From positions 523,528-587,527 of the forward strand of contig NZ_KE384342.1 of assembly GCF_000425265.1 (NCBI RefSeq): a DNA stretch of 64,000 nucleotides. Reading direction: 5' to 3'. Origin of the DNA: Maridesulfovibrio zosterae DSM 11974 (GTDB lineage: Bacteria; Desulfobacterota; Desulfovibrionia; Desulfovibrionales; Desulfovibrionaceae). Positions within the stretch are counted from its first letter, which is position 1; every line of letters begins with the position of its first letter. Made by a program: the position numbers and the translations under genes. Under the pieces are notes generated by a model that saw only the letters and a list, made by a program, of their open reading frames with translations, was not told the DNA's origin and made no database searches. Positions 18,493-28,611 of the stretch are shown in pieces.

Positions 18493-20535
18493 TTGAATAG
18501 TTTTGCCAAGAATCTCTTGGTCTGGGTAACAATCATGCTGGTTATGATTGTTTTGTTCAATCTTTTCAACCAGCCACAGACTTCCCAGCTCAAACTTTCC
18601 TACACTGATTTTCTTATGAGAGTCGATGAAGGTGAGGTCATACAGGTTAAGATTCAAGGGCAGAAAATCAGTGGTGTAATGGTTGGAGATAAACGCTTCG
18701 TTACCTATACACCTGATGATCCAAGCCTTGTAAGTAATTTAATTAAAAAGAAGATCGAAGTTGTTGCTGAACCTGAAGAAGAAGCTCCATGGTATATGAC
18801 TTTATTTATATCATGGTTTCCTATGCTGCTTTTAGTTGGTGTTTGGATTTTCTTTATGCGCCAGATGCAGGGTGGCGGTGGAGGCCGTGGCGGAGCTATG
18901 TCCTTCGGTCGTTCAAAAGCCCGTATGCTTAATGAAGAAACTGCCCGAGTCACTTTTGAAGATGTTGCGGGTGTTGATGAAGCAAAGGCCGAACTTGAAG
19001 AAGTTGTTCAGTTTCTGAGTGAACCGAAAAAATTTACACGTTTAGGTGGTCGCATACCTAAAGGTGTTCTTTTAGTAGGCCCTCCCGGTACAGGTAAAAC
19101 TCTGCTTGCCCGTGCTGTTGCCGGTGAAGCAGGAGTCCCGTTTTTTTCCATCTCCGGTTCCGACTTTGTTGAAATGTTTGTCGGTGTAGGTGCTTCTCGT
19201 GTGCGTGATCTTTTTGCGCAGGGTAAAAAGAATGCTCCTTGTCTGATTTTTATTGATGAAATAGACGCTGTTGGGCGCCAGCGTGGTGCCGGACTAGGCG
19301 GTGGACATGATGAGCGTGAGCAGACCCTTAACCAGCTTCTGGTAGAAATGGACGGTTTTGAGTCCAATGAAGGCGTTATTCTCATTGCAGCCACCAACAG
19401 GCCTGATGTTCTGGACCCGGCTCTTCTTAGACCAGGTCGTTTTGACCGTCAGGTTGTTGTGCCTACTCCTGATGTACAGGGAAGGGCTCATATCCTTAAA
19501 GTTCATACCCGCAAGACTCCTCTTGCCGGTGAAATTGATCTTGATGTAATTGCTCGCGGTACGCCCGGATTTTCCGGTGCAGATCTTGAGAACCTTGTTA
19601 ACGAGGCCGCTCTTTACGCCGCAAAAAATAATCAGGATCATGTTCTCATGGTCGATTTTGAAGAGGCCAAAGACAAAGTCCTTATGGGGCGTGAACGTCG
19701 CAGTCTTATTCTAACTGACGAAGAGAAAAAGACTACTGCATATCATGAAGCAGGTCATGCTTTGATTGCAAAGCTGCTTGAAAATACTGACCCTGTTCAT
19801 AAAGTTACTATTATCCCTCGTGGACGGGCTCTTGGTGTCACTCAGCAGCTACCTGTAGATGATCGTCATAACTATTCCAAAGGATACCTTGAGGATACTC
19901 TCGTAATGTTACTTGGCGGACGTGTGGCAGAAGAGTTGATCTTGAATCAGATGACCACCGGAGCAAGTAATGATATTGAGCGTGCTACAAAGATGGCCCG
20001 CAGCATGGTTTGTCAGTGGGGTATGAGTGAAAAGCTCGGTCCTATGACTTTCGGTGAGACCAATGATCAGGTTTTTCTTGGAAAAGATTTTGGACATCAG
20101 AGAGATTTCAGTGAAGATACTTCACGTCTTATCGATTCTGAAGTCAGAAGAATTATTGATACTGCTCATGAAACAGCAAGGCAGCTTCTGGCTGAACACG
20201 AAGAAGATCTTCATAAGTTGGCAGAAGCTCTGCTTGAGCGTGAGACTATCTCCGGTGCCGATATAGATACTCTCATGGATGGCGGGGTACTTCCCCCTCT
20301 TGAACCAGTCTCTACAGCAAAACCAGCTACAGCGGCGCGTGCTTACGGTTCTACCTCTAAAACAGGCTATACACCTGTTAAAGAGGCTAAGGATGATAAA
20401 GATTCTGAAGAGAAAGATGAGTTTTCTTTTGATGAGAAACCATCAGACGAAGATTCTAAAGTCTCTGAAGTCAGTGTAGATGAAAAAGAAACTGACGAAG
20501 TTAAAGCTTCTGATGATAAAAAAAGCTCTGAATAA
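18493..20535 (+). CDS. ftsH: ATP-dependent zinc metalloprotease FtsH
   Basis: The 680-residue protein has membrane helices near residues 6-23 and 104-122. It also has the AAA Walker A GPPGTGKT (near 196), Walker [11 protein letters not shown], a second region of homology ending [11 protein letters not shown], and the zinc site HEAGH (near 418). It degrades misfolded and regulatory membrane proteins. A TTG start at 18493 is preferred because AAGGAG lies eight bases before it and because the upstream in-frame ATG adds 30 residues without family resemblance. The last 70 residues or so are a very acidic, low-complexity tail. It leads the folP-cdaA-cdaR-glmM block. Confidence 0.95.
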   Translation: MNSFAKNLLVWVTIMLVMIVLFNLFNQPQTSQLKLSYTDFLMRVDEGEVIQVKIQGQKISGVMVGDKRFVTYTPDDPSLVSNLIKKKIEVVAEPEEEAPWYMTLFISWFPMLLLVGVWIFFMRQMQGGGGGRGGAMSFGRSKARMLNEETARVTFEDVAGVDEAKAELEEVVQFLSEPKKFTRLGGRIPKGVLLVGPPGTGKTLLARAVAGEAGVPFFSISGSDFVEMFVGVGASRVRDLFAQGKKNAPCLIFIDEIDAVGRQRGAGLGGGHDEREQTLNQLLVEMDGFESNEGVILIAATNRPDVLDPALLRPGRFDRQVVVPTPDVQGRAHILKVHTRKTPLAGEIDLDVIARGTPGFSGADLENLVNEAALYAAKNNQDHVLMVDFEEAKDKVLMGRERRSLILTDEEKKTTAYHEAGHALIAKLLENTDPVHKVTIIPRGRALGVTQQLPVDDRHNYSKGYLEDTLVMLLGGRVAEELILNQMTTGASNDIERATKMARSMVCQWGMSEKLGPMTFGETNDQVFLGKDFGHQRDFSEDTSRLIDSEVRRIIDTAHETARQLLAEHEEDLHKLAEALLERETISGADIDTLMDGGVLPPLEPVSTAKPATAARAYGSTSKTGYTPVKEAKDDKDSEEKDEFSFDEKPSDEDSKVSEVSVDEKETDEVKASDDKKSSE

Positions 20536-20542
20536 GGTTCGT

Positions 20543-21385
20543 ATGACCAAAGATTATTCATGGACCATAAAAGGGGGTAGGGTATTAGGCCCTGCCCCTT
20601 TTTTTATTGCAGGTATTGTTAATGTTACTCCTGATTCATTTTATGACGGGGGAAAGAATTTCGACTATCAGCAGGCCGTTGCGCACGGCGTTGAGTTAGC
20701 TCGACAGGGCGCACATATCCTTGATGTGGGTGGAGAAAGCACCAGACCTTTTGCTGATCCTGTGTCCGTTAAGGATGAACTTGAACGAGTTATTCCGGTT
20801 GTCCGTGAACTCTCAAGTAAATATGTAGTGTCTGTTGATACTGTAAAGAGTGAGGTTGCCCGTGCAGCTCTTGAAAATGGGGCAGGAATTATCAATGATG
20901 TTTCAGCCTTTGCACAAGACCCAGCTCTCCTTGAAGTTATTGGAGATTCAAAACCTGGTTATGTTTTAATGCATAGTCAGGGGACTCCTGAAAAGATGCA
21001 ATTATCTCCGCACTATGATAATATCATAGAAGAGATTTTAACTTTTTTTAAAAAAAGTCTTGAAAAACTCGTAAAATCAGGCTTACCGGAAAGAAATATT
21101 GTAGTTGATCCAGGCATTGGATTTGGGAAAAGTTTAGAGCATAATCTTGATATTTTGCGTAATATCGACAAGATCATGGACCTCGGATTTCCAGTTTATA
21201 TGGGGCTGTCTAATAAATCCTTGTGGGGTAAGCTGCTTGGTCTCAAACCGGATGAAAGACAAAATGCAACACAAGCGGCAACAGCTGTTCTTGCTGCTAA
21301 GGGAGTTCCCATTCATAGGGTTCATGAGGTTGCATTAACCAGTCAGACGTTAAAGATTGTACAGGAGATTAGCGGGGCATATTGA
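20543..21385 (+). CDS. folP: Dihydropteroate synthase
   Basis: The 280-residue TIM-barrel enzyme joins p-aminobenzoate to the pterin pyrophosphate in folate synthesis. Motifs are GIVNVTPDSFYDGG, DVGGESTRP, DVSAF and VDPGIGFGKSLEHN. ATG 20543 follows AAGG and lies eight bases after the ftsH stop; a longer in-frame reading overlapping ftsH has no family match. Its stop overlaps the cdaA start (TGATG), so translation is probably coupled. Confidence 0.95.
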   Translation: MTKDYSWTIKGGRVLGPAPFFIAGIVNVTPDSFYDGGKNFDYQQAVAHGVELARQGAHILDVGGESTRPFADPVSVKDELERVIPVVRELSSKYVVSVDTVKSEVARAALENGAGIINDVSAFAQDPALLEVIGDSKPGYVLMHSQGTPEKMQLSPHYDNIIEEILTFFKKSLEKLVKSGLPERNIVVDPGIGFGKSLEHNLDILRNIDKIMDLGFPVYMGLSNKSLWGKLLGLKPDERQNATQAATAVLAAKGVPIHRVHEVALTSQTLKIVQEISGAY

Positions 21386-22131
21386 TGTTTGAGTTTCTGG
21401 GCTTTCAGATTTCATGGAAAGAGCTTCTGGACATAGGTCTTGTAGCTGTTGTCTATTTTTATATTATCCTGCTGGTACGTGGTACTCGTGCAGCAGCGGT
21501 GATATGGGGCCTGTTGCTTGTGCTTACAGTTTATTACGTATCAGATGTTTTTGGTCTGTATACGTTAAACTGGTTGCTAACTAATTTTCTTAGTTCAATT
21601 TTTCTTGTTATTATTGTTCTTTTTCAGCGTGACATTCGAAAAGGTTTGGCACAGATGGGCGCCGGGCGGCTATGGCACAAAAAGGATTTTGAATTAGCTG
21701 TGATAGATGAAATCGGCGCTGCTATGGATTCTATGGCCCGGCAGAAGATCGGGGCTTTGGTGGTTATTCAAAAGAATGTCCCTCTTGGTGATATCATTGA
21801 AAAAGGTGTAGAAATTAATGGAAAGGTCAGCAAGCAGTTGCTGATTAATATTTTTTGGCCGGACACCCCCCTGCATGATGGGGCTGTGGTAATTGATTCA
21901 GATAAAATTGTGGCGGCTTCCTGTATTTTGCCGCTGGCGCAGGTGTCTACCAGACAAAGCGCTGTCGGTACCAGACATAGAGCCGCCTTAGGTATAAGTG
22001 AAGAAACTGATGCTATTGCAATTATTGTTTCAGAGGAACGCGGAACTATTTCTGTCGCTATAGGCGGAAAGCTCACAACTAGTCTTGATATTGTCAGGCT
22101 GAAACGTGTTTTAAGGAACGTGTTTGATTAA
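21385..22131 (+). CDS. cdaA: Diadenylate cyclase CdaA (c-di-AMP synthase)
   Basis: The 248-residue protein has about three N-terminal membrane helices and a DAC domain. The domain carries the catalytic motif LHDGAVVI (near residue 167) and the RHRAALGISEETDA motif (near 197). It condenses two ATP into cyclic di-AMP. It is followed directly by the YbbR-type regulator gene and glmM, the standard arrangement in which both neighbours tune cyclase activity. The start ATG shares its A with the folP stop codon. Confidence 0.95.
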   Translation: MFEFLGFQISWKELLDIGLVAVVYFYIILLVRGTRAAAVIWGLLLVLTVYYVSDVFGLYTLNWLLTNFLSSIFLVIIVLFQRDIRKGLAQMGAGRLWHKKDFELAVIDEIGAAMDSMARQKIGALVVIQKNVPLGDIIEKGVEINGKVSKQLLINIFWPDTPLHDGAVVIDSDKIVAASCILPLAQVSTRQSAVGTRHRAALGISEETDAIAIIVSEERGTISVAIGGKLTTSLDIVRLKRVLRNVFD

Positions 22132-22132
22132 T

Positions 22133-23053
22133 ATGACAGCACAGCGTTGGAAAATAGCCGCTCTGGCTCTTATGATGTCCGTCTTGACATGGTACCTTGT
22201 TACCGGTCGTGAGTTGGTGGAAACATGGGTTGAATTCCCGATGGAAATTATTAATCCCCCACAGGGAATGATAATCCGTGACGGTATGATTACTAAGGTT
22301 TCTGCGCGCCTTAGAGGTCCTAAGGGACTTATTCGCAGCCTTGATACTAAAAAGCTAGCTTATTCGCTTGATACTGGAAATTTAGTGGTTGGCAGCAATC
22401 CTGTGAATATTATTCCTGAACAGCTCGGGCTAGGGAGTGCTTTGGAGGTTGTTGAAATTAAGCCTTCACATATTAATCTTGTGATGGATATGTACGTGAA
22501 GAAACAGGTTGAAGTTGTTCCTGCCTGGACTGGTGATTTACATCGTGACTTTACTCTTAAGAAAAAGTACAGCGAACCTACTGAAGTTACTTTGCGAGGA
22601 CCTGCTTCAATTTTGAAAAAGGTTGGCCAAGTACAAACTCAGCCGATTGTTGTTGATACAAATACACCTGAGAATTGGACTGGTGATGTTCCGTTGCGCC
22701 TGCCTGATGAAGTGGAATCAAATCCGGGGGTAGTTTCTGTTACTCTCGAATTTGCTGTGCGCAAAGGAAAGATGTGGGTAAAAGTTCCTCTCTATATTCT
22801 GGGGCCTGAGGATGTTGATTTTTCTGCCAGTCAGAATTTCGTAAGACTGCTTATAGAGGGGCCGAAACCCTTTTTCCGTAAAAGCGGATTCAGAAATGAA
22901 ATAACAGCTTCAATTGATCTTAATGCAACAATTCCCATTGGGAAAAACGTAGTCCCTTATGAAGTAAGTCTTCCTAAAGGTTGCATTGTTAAAAAGAGAA
23001 AGCCGGAAGCTATAACTGTAACAATATCGAGACAGACACCTGAAGGTCACTAG
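22133..23053 (+). CDS. cdaR: YbbR-domain protein, CdaA regulator-like
   Basis: The 306-residue protein has one N-terminal membrane helix (IAALALMMSVLTWYLV) and an extracytoplasmic part with repeated YbbR-like domains (RLRGPKGLIRSL, TLRGPASILKKV, LLIEGPKPFF). In Firmicutes CdaR binds CdaA through such a protein. The ATG lies two bases after the cdaA stop. The function here is inferred from domain and position. Confidence 0.88.
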   Translation: MTAQRWKIAALALMMSVLTWYLVTGRELVETWVEFPMEIINPPQGMIIRDGMITKVSARLRGPKGLIRSLDTKKLAYSLDTGNLVVGSNPVNIIPEQLGLGSALEVVEIKPSHINLVMDMYVKKQVEVVPAWTGDLHRDFTLKKKYSEPTEVTLRGPASILKKVGQVQTQPIVVDTNTPENWTGDVPLRLPDEVESNPGVVSVTLEFAVRKGKMWVKVPLYILGPEDVDFSASQNFVRLLIEGPKPFFRKSGFRNEITASIDLNATIPIGKNVVPYEVSLPKGCIVKKRKPEAITVTISRQTPEGH

Positions 23054-23087
23054 ATTGGATGTCTGATAATTTTTTGGGAGATTGTGG

Positions 23088-24437
23088 ATGAGTAAACGTT
23101 TATTCGGTACTGACGGATTGCGCGGTCAAGTTAATATTTTTCCAATGACTGCTGAGATTGCGCTGCGTCTCGGCCTTGCAGCCGGTTCGTATTTCAGGAA
23201 CGGAAAACAGCGTCATAAGGTTATTATCGGTAAGGATACTCGCTTGTCCGGCTATGTTTTTGAGTACGCTCTTACTGCTGGGCTTTGTGCTATGGGAATG
23301 GATGTTTTTCAGGTCGGCCCTATGCCTACTCCAGCAGTTTCATTTCTGACTAGGAATATGCGTGCTGATATTGGGATTGTTATTTCAGCTTCCCATAATC
23401 CTTTCATGGATAACGGTATTAAATTTTTTGATTCACAAGGGTTTAAACTACCGGATAGTGCCGAAGATGAAATCTCAGCAATGGTTTTGTCTAAAGATGA
23501 TAACTGGGATTATCCTCAGGCTGAAAATGTCGGACGTGCTTTTAAAATAGAAGATGCACGTGGCCGCTATATTGTTTATCTTAAGTATAGTTTTCCTCAA
23601 GATATGACTCTTAATGGGGTCAAGATAGTTCTGGACTGCGCTAATGGAGCTACTTACAGTCTTGGGCATATGTTTGAAGAATTAGGAGCTGAAGTTGTCA
23701 GAATTGGTGATAAACCTAATGGCCTGAACATTAATGATAAGTGCGGTTCATTATATCCAGAAGTAATGGGACAGCGCGTTGTTGAAGAGAATGCTGATAT
23801 AGGTATTGCACTTGATGGTGACGGGGACCGTTTGATTGTTGTTGATGAAAAGGGGCAGGTCCTTGACGGGGATCAGATAATGGCTCTTTGCGCAGCAGAC
23901 TTAATGGACCGCGGTAAGCTCGCGAAGAATATGCTTGTTTCTACAGTAATGAGTAACATGGCTCTTGAGAATTTTATGAAAGAGCGTGGCGGTACCATGC
24001 TTAGAACTCCGGTAGGAGACAGGTATGTTGTAGAAGCTATGCGGCGTGAAGGCGCAGTCTTAGGCGGCGAACAATCCGGCCATCTTATTTTCAGAGAATA
24101 TAGCACTACAGGTGATGGACTGCTTGCAGCCTTACAGTTATTGCGTATACTATGCACAAAAAACAGACCTCTTTCAGAACTTTCAGGAATACTTGAACTG
24201 TATCCTCAGAAATTGCAAAATGTTCATGTAAAACGCAAGGTTCCCTTTGAAGAGGTTCCAGCTGTCCAAAAGGCTCTTAAACAGGTTGAGCAGGATCTCT
24301 CAGGAAAAGGACGCGTTTTATTGCGGTATTCCGGTACAGAATCTGTTGCGCGTGTTATGGTTGAGGCACAGGACAGTGCTAAAGTTGAACTTTATACTTC
24401 TGAGCTTGCAGAAGTTCTGGAAAAACATTTACGCTAA
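23088..24437 (+). CDS. glmM: Phosphoglucosamine mutase
   Basis: The 449-residue enzyme converts glucosamine-6-phosphate to glucosamine-1-phosphate for UDP-GlcNAc. It has FGTDGLRG at the N-terminus, the phosphoserine loop ISASHNP (Ser near residue 102), the metal loop DGDGDR and the C-terminal RYSGTE phosphate site. ATG 23088 follows GGGAG. The position next to cdaA-cdaR is conserved in many bacteria, where GlmM inhibits the cyclase. Confidence 0.96.
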   Translation: MSKRLFGTDGLRGQVNIFPMTAEIALRLGLAAGSYFRNGKQRHKVIIGKDTRLSGYVFEYALTAGLCAMGMDVFQVGPMPTPAVSFLTRNMRADIGIVISASHNPFMDNGIKFFDSQGFKLPDSAEDEISAMVLSKDDNWDYPQAENVGRAFKIEDARGRYIVYLKYSFPQDMTLNGVKIVLDCANGATYSLGHMFEELGAEVVRIGDKPNGLNINDKCGSLYPEVMGQRVVEENADIGIALDGDGDRLIVVDEKGQVLDGDQIMALCAADLMDRGKLAKNMLVSTVMSNMALENFMKERGGTMLRTPVGDRYVVEAMRREGAVLGGEQSGHLIFREYSTTGDGLLAALQLLRILCTKNRPLSELSGILELYPQKLQNVHVKRKVPFEEVPAVQKALKQVEQDLSGKGRVLLRYSGTESVARVMVEAQDSAKVELYTSELAEVLEKHLR

Positions 24438-24486
24438 TAATATTTTCAGCTGTTATTTCAGCTGATTAATTAAGGAGTTTTGATCA

Positions 24487-25356
24487 ATGGTCATCAAGAA
24501 AGTTATTGTTCCGGTTGCTGGATGGGGCACAAGATCATTGCCTGCCACTAAGAATATTCCTAAAGAGATGCTCCCTATCTTTAAAAAACCAGTTGTGCAG
24601 CATGTGGTTGAAGAAGCCATGTCCAGCGGTCTTACTGATGTTGTTTTTATCACTAACCAGAATAAAAAAATTATTGAAGACCATTTTGATTACAACCTTT
24701 CTTTAGAGGACGTACTTGAGCGTGGTGGTAAAACCGAGATTCTTGCTGAAGTGCGTAAGGTTGCGGAGATGGTAAATATAATCTCTGTACGTCAGAAGAA
24801 ACAGCTTGGACTAGGACATGCCGTTCTTTGTGCTAAAGAAGTATGTAAGAATGATCCTTTTGCCGTTATGGTTGGTGATGACCTCATGTTTGGTCTGGAG
24901 CCGGGAATAAAACAGCTTATTGATGCTGCCCGTACGGAAAATATGGCGGTTGTAGGGGTAATCGAAGTACCTGAAAACAAGGTTAATCGTTATGGTATTA
25001 TTCAAGGTGAGGAATTTGCCCCGGGAATGTACCGTGTTCGTTCGTTAGTTGAAAAACCTGCTCTCGGCACAGCTCCTTCCAGACTTGCAATTGTAGGCCG
25101 CTATGTTCTGCTGCCTGAAATTTTTGACCATCTTGAAAGTCTTGAGCCCGGAGTTGGCGGAGAGATTCAGCTGACCGATGCGTTGCAGTGTCTTGCTGAA
25201 GATAATAAATTGCTCGCAGTGAAACTCCGCGGACAAAGATTTGACGCCGGTGACTGGGTAGATTATCTTACTGCAAATATCTATTTTGCTCTTCAAGATG
25301 AAGAGTTGCGTGATGACATCGTAGCTAGATTGCGGGAGCTTTTGTCTTGTTCGTAA
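24487..25356 (+). CDS. galU: UTP-glucose-1-phosphate uridylyltransferase
   Basis: The 289-residue nucleotidyltransferase begins VPVAGWGTRSLPATKNIPKE, the GalU nucleotide-binding and substrate motif. It contains VVGDDLMFGLEPG and GRYVLLPEIFDHLE. It makes UDP-glucose for surface polysaccharide. AAGGAG precedes the ATG. Its last codons overlap the next gene's start, which suggests one transcript from glmM onward. Confidence 0.94.
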   Translation: MVIKKVIVPVAGWGTRSLPATKNIPKEMLPIFKKPVVQHVVEEAMSSGLTDVVFITNQNKKIIEDHFDYNLSLEDVLERGGKTEILAEVRKVAEMVNIISVRQKKQLGLGHAVLCAKEVCKNDPFAVMVGDDLMFGLEPGIKQLIDAARTENMAVVGVIEVPENKVNRYGIIQGEEFAPGMYRVRSLVEKPALGTAPSRLAIVGRYVLLPEIFDHLESLEPGVGGEIQLTDALQCLAEDNKLLAVKLRGQRFDAGDWVDYLTANIYFALQDEELRDDIVARLRELLSCS

Positions 25357-26108
25357 AGAATTTAAATACTTATTTAATATTTATAGTCCTTGCCGTGAGC
25401 CTGCTTGTGGGCAGCCCGGCAAGGGCTTTTTTTCCATCTGACGAAGACCTGAATGAAGTAATATTCCAAAATTATGGAGCATTAACTTCGTATGAGGCAA
25501 TTTTTACTTTTCCTTCAGAGCCAGGAACAAAGCTGACTATTATTCGCGGCCATGATCACTGGCAACAGACCTTTAGTTATGAATTAAATGTGAACTCTAC
25601 CGTTACAGCTAAGTCCGTTGGGCAGTATTTTAAGACGATTGCTCAGTGTCCTTCAAATGGTGACATGCCTGTCTCTGTATTGCAATTTTGGTCTCCGGAT
25701 GATCCTGTAAGTGATTGGATGTCACTTGGTGTAAGTAATGCGACCAAAAGCTACGGTTTTTATCAGGAGACTCCTGCTTTTGTTTTTGGAGCAGAGCAGG
25801 GCGATAATTCATCAAGGCAAATCTGGTTTGATAATGAAACCTTTGTACCTGTTAAGATTGTTCTTGGTGCAGGGAAAGCAGTTACCTTTGGTTCGTATTC
25901 TAAATTTGCAGGTTTTATGCTTCCTCATAGTGGAACATTACAGGATGGCGATGATACCATAGATTTTAGAATTGAATGGGAAAGTATCAGGAAGAAAATA
26001 TCTCCTGCTGTTTTTTCAGCTTCTGCAATTACAAAAGAAGATGGATGTTCAGTTCCTCTCAGCCCTGTTTATGAAATACTAAAGAAATGCCTCAGTCTTA
26101 AACCTTAG
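25347..26108 (+). CDS. Exported protein of unknown function, possibly LolA-like fold
   Basis: The 253-residue product starts at TTG 25347 inside the end of galU. It has a signal peptide (about 27 residues, hydrophobic LIFIVLAVSLLVG, cleavage after ARA). The mature region is beta-rich (YEAIFTFPSEPG, IWFDNETFVPVKIVLG, GFMLPHSGTLQDGDDTIDFRIEW). That pattern resembles outer-membrane lipoprotein-sorting proteins of the LolA/LolB type, but I cannot assign it to a family. priA follows eight bases later. Confidence 0.7.
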   Translation: MFVKNLNTYLIFIVLAVSLLVGSPARAFFPSDEDLNEVIFQNYGALTSYEAIFTFPSEPGTKLTIIRGHDHWQQTFSYELNVNSTVTAKSVGQYFKTIAQCPSNGDMPVSVLQFWSPDDPVSDWMSLGVSNATKSYGFYQETPAFVFGAEQGDNSSRQIWFDNETFVPVKIVLGAGKAVTFGSYSKFAGFMLPHSGTLQDGDDTIDFRIEWESIRKKISPAVFSASAITKEDGCSVPLSPVYEILKKCLSLKP

Positions 26109-26116
26109 GGGTAATA

Positions 26117-28459
26117 ATGACTACACTCTGGCAAGCTTGCCTCGCCAGCCCTCCATACTCTATTTATACCTATGAAGCTCCCGCTGATCTTCCAATTTTG
26201 ATGGAAGGACAGCGGGTTCTTGTTCCTTTGGGACGTTCTGTGAGGGTGGCATTTTTAATTGAAACAGTCGATGTTCCTCCTGAGAATGTTGAGTTGAAAT
26301 CAATTATCTGGCCTTTGGAAAAAGAGCCATTACTCAATTTCAACCATTTTAAGTTATATCGTAATATTGGTACACGGCAGATGCTTCCGCTTGGTAAAGT
26401 GCTTGAAAATGTCGTGCCCAAACGTTTTCGCAGTGCTAAAATTTCATTTACAATTGCTGACAGATCTTTTCCTGCCAGACTTAAGGCTCTTGATATTGCA
26501 AGGCTTCCTACAGAAAGGAGAATGGAGCTTGTCAACATATACGATCAAGGGCGTATGAATGTCAGTCTTCCTGCATCTATCGAGAAGGAAGAATACGTCA
26601 GTCTTACTTCCGATCCTCCGTGGCCTGTGCGTCCCAATGCGGCTCGTCAGTTGCAAATTCTAGAATATATTTTTGAAAATGGTCCCCGTGAGAAAGGTTT
26701 TCTCAAGAATATTATGGGAGACTGGACTGCCGGAGTCATAAAAAAACTCCATTCTGATTCTTTGATAAAAATTGGTGCTGCACCGGAAGAAGAACATAAT
26801 CCTTCTGAAAAATGTGTCACGACATCCACTAAGTGGAACTTTGTACCTTCAGAACAGCAGGAGCGGGCAATAATTAAACTTAATGATGCTCTTGATAGTC
26901 AGAAAAGTGTTGTTAAACTGCTACACGGTATTACCGGAAGCGGTAAGACACTTGTTTACATGACAGCGGCTCGTAAGTGTATGGAACAAGGACGCTCTGT
27001 AATTGTTCTGGTTCCTGAAATTGCTTTGGCATATGCTTTGTGGAATAGTATTTGTCCTTTATTTCCCGATACCCGCAAATATCTTTATCATGGATATCAG
27101 ACTCCTGTCCGCAAAGAAGCCATTTTTCGTGCTGTTGCAGAGAACGATAGTCCCGCCCTCATAGTAGGAACAAGATCAGCTCTTTTTTTGCCGCTACGTA
27201 ATCTGGGGATGATTATTGTAGATGAGGAACATGATGAATCCTACAAGCAGGAGGAACGTCTTCCATACCAAGCTAAAGAGGTTGCGTATTTTTTAGCTCA
27301 AATAAATAAAAGTTTACTCGTATTGGGGTCAGCTACTCCAGATATCAAGACTTTTCATGCTGCTCAGCAAGGTGCCTTTGATATTATTCCTATGGAAAAG
27401 AGAGTGGGCAAGTCTGTGTTGCCTGCAGTCAAAGTTGTAGACACCAGTGCTATTAAAAATCCGGAAATACCTTTTGCTCCCGAAACTGAAGCCCGGCTGA
27501 AAGAAGTGGTCGCTAAAGGTGAACAGGCGGTAATCATGCTTAACCGCCGTGGATTTTCACCGTTGATTTATTGTACTGATTGTGAGGAACCATTCAAGTG
27601 TCCACAGTGTAACGTCAGTATGACATATCATAAGGGCAGAGAGCGTGTAATCTGCCATTATTGCGGTAATGCCTATCCTTTTCCTTTGCCATGTTCTACA
27701 TGCGGTGGAAGTAATCTGCTACCCCTTGGTGGGGGGACTGAGCGACTTGAGGAGCAGGTTACCAAGGCTTTACCACCGGAAACAAAGATTCTACGTTTAG
27801 ATAGAGATTCAACTCGCAGGCAGGAAAAACTTGATGAAATACTTAAAAGTTTTGCAAGAGGTGAGGCTCAGGTATTAGTCGGGACTCAGATGCTTTCCAA
27901 AGGCCATAACTTCCCAGGTGTAACTTTAGTAGTTGTTTCTGAAGGTGATCTGGGTTTGAACCTGCCGGACTATCGTTCCGCTGAACGAACATTTCAGCTA
28001 TTAGTCCAAGTTTCAGGAAGAGCTGGGCGCGGTGATAAACCGGGTGAAGTCATAATCCAGACTCGGAACCCGCAAAATCCCATTTGGGGTGCGGTAACAT
28101 CTGCTGATTATAAAACTTTTTTTGAAAAAGAAATTGAGAAGCGTAAGCGGTTTCGTTATCCGCCGTTTACAAAACTTACCTTGATCAGAATCAGCCATCC
28201 CATGAGTTGGAATGGTGAGCAGCTTTGTCCTCCTTTTTTCAATATAATTCGTGATGCTGCAAAAGAATTCGGCATTATGGCAATGGGACCTGTTCCAGCT
28301 CCTCTGGCTCAGCTTAGAGGTCGGAAACGATTTAACTGTCTTCTTAAATCTGACGATTGGATGAAAACCCGTGAACTATATGCAGAAATATTGCGTAGAA
28401 ATCCTGATAAAAAAGAGATTCGAATAGCTATGGACCTTGATCCTGTTAATATGCTTTAG
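26117..28459 (+). CDS. priA: Primosomal protein N' (replication restart helicase)
   Basis: The 780-residue helicase has an N-terminal DNA-binding domain, Walker A GITGSGKT, Walker B VDEEHDESYKQEE and the helicase motif SGRAGRG. Eight cysteines in four CxxC pairs (CTDC, CPQC, CHYC, CSTC) bind two zinc ions. PriA reloads the replisome at collapsed forks. It is the last gene of the ftsH block. Confidence 0.95.
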   Translation: MTTLWQACLASPPYSIYTYEAPADLPILMEGQRVLVPLGRSVRVAFLIETVDVPPENVELKSIIWPLEKEPLLNFNHFKLYRNIGTRQMLPLGKVLENVVPKRFRSAKISFTIADRSFPARLKALDIARLPTERRMELVNIYDQGRMNVSLPASIEKEEYVSLTSDPPWPVRPNAARQLQILEYIFENGPREKGFLKNIMGDWTAGVIKKLHSDSLIKIGAAPEEEHNPSEKCVTTSTKWNFVPSEQQERAIIKLNDALDSQKSVVKLLHGITGSGKTLVYMTAARKCMEQGRSVIVLVPEIALAYALWNSICPLFPDTRKYLYHGYQTPVRKEAIFRAVAENDSPALIVGTRSALFLPLRNLGMIIVDEEHDESYKQEERLPYQAKEVAYFLAQINKSLLVLGSATPDIKTFHAAQQGAFDIIPMEKRVGKSVLPAVKVVDTSAIKNPEIPFAPETEARLKEVVAKGEQAVIMLNRRGFSPLIYCTDCEEPFKCPQCNVSMTYHKGRERVICHYCGNAYPFPLPCSTCGGSNLLPLGGGTERLEEQVTKALPPETKILRLDRDSTRRQEKLDEILKSFARGEAQVLVGTQMLSKGHNFPGVTLVVVSEGDLGLNLPDYRSAERTFQLLVQVSGRAGRGDKPGEVIIQTRNPQNPIWGAVTSADYKTFFEKEIEKRKRFRYPPFTKLTLIRISHPMSWNGEQLCPPFFNIIRDAAKEFGIMAMGPVPAPLAQLRGRKRFNCLLKSDDWMKTRELYAEILRRNPDKKEIRIAMDLDPVNML

Positions 28460-28542
28460 AAGTTCATTTGATATATTTTAGGGAGCATATGACAGTAATT
28501 TATTAAAATTTATGGCTTTAGTTTTTTGTATATAGAATTAAA

Positions 28543-28584
28543 TAAATAGGTAGAGATTGAAATACTTATCAGTCTCTACCTATT
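28543..28584. terminator. Bidirectional hairpin between priA and the STAS gene
   Basis: AATAGGTAGAGA pairs with TCTCTACCTATT around a 13-16 base loop. T runs flank it on both strands. It sits between two convergent genes and could stop both transcripts. Confidence 0.8.
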
Positions 28585-28611
28585 TTCTTGTGATCAGAAA
28601 ACTTTTAAATA

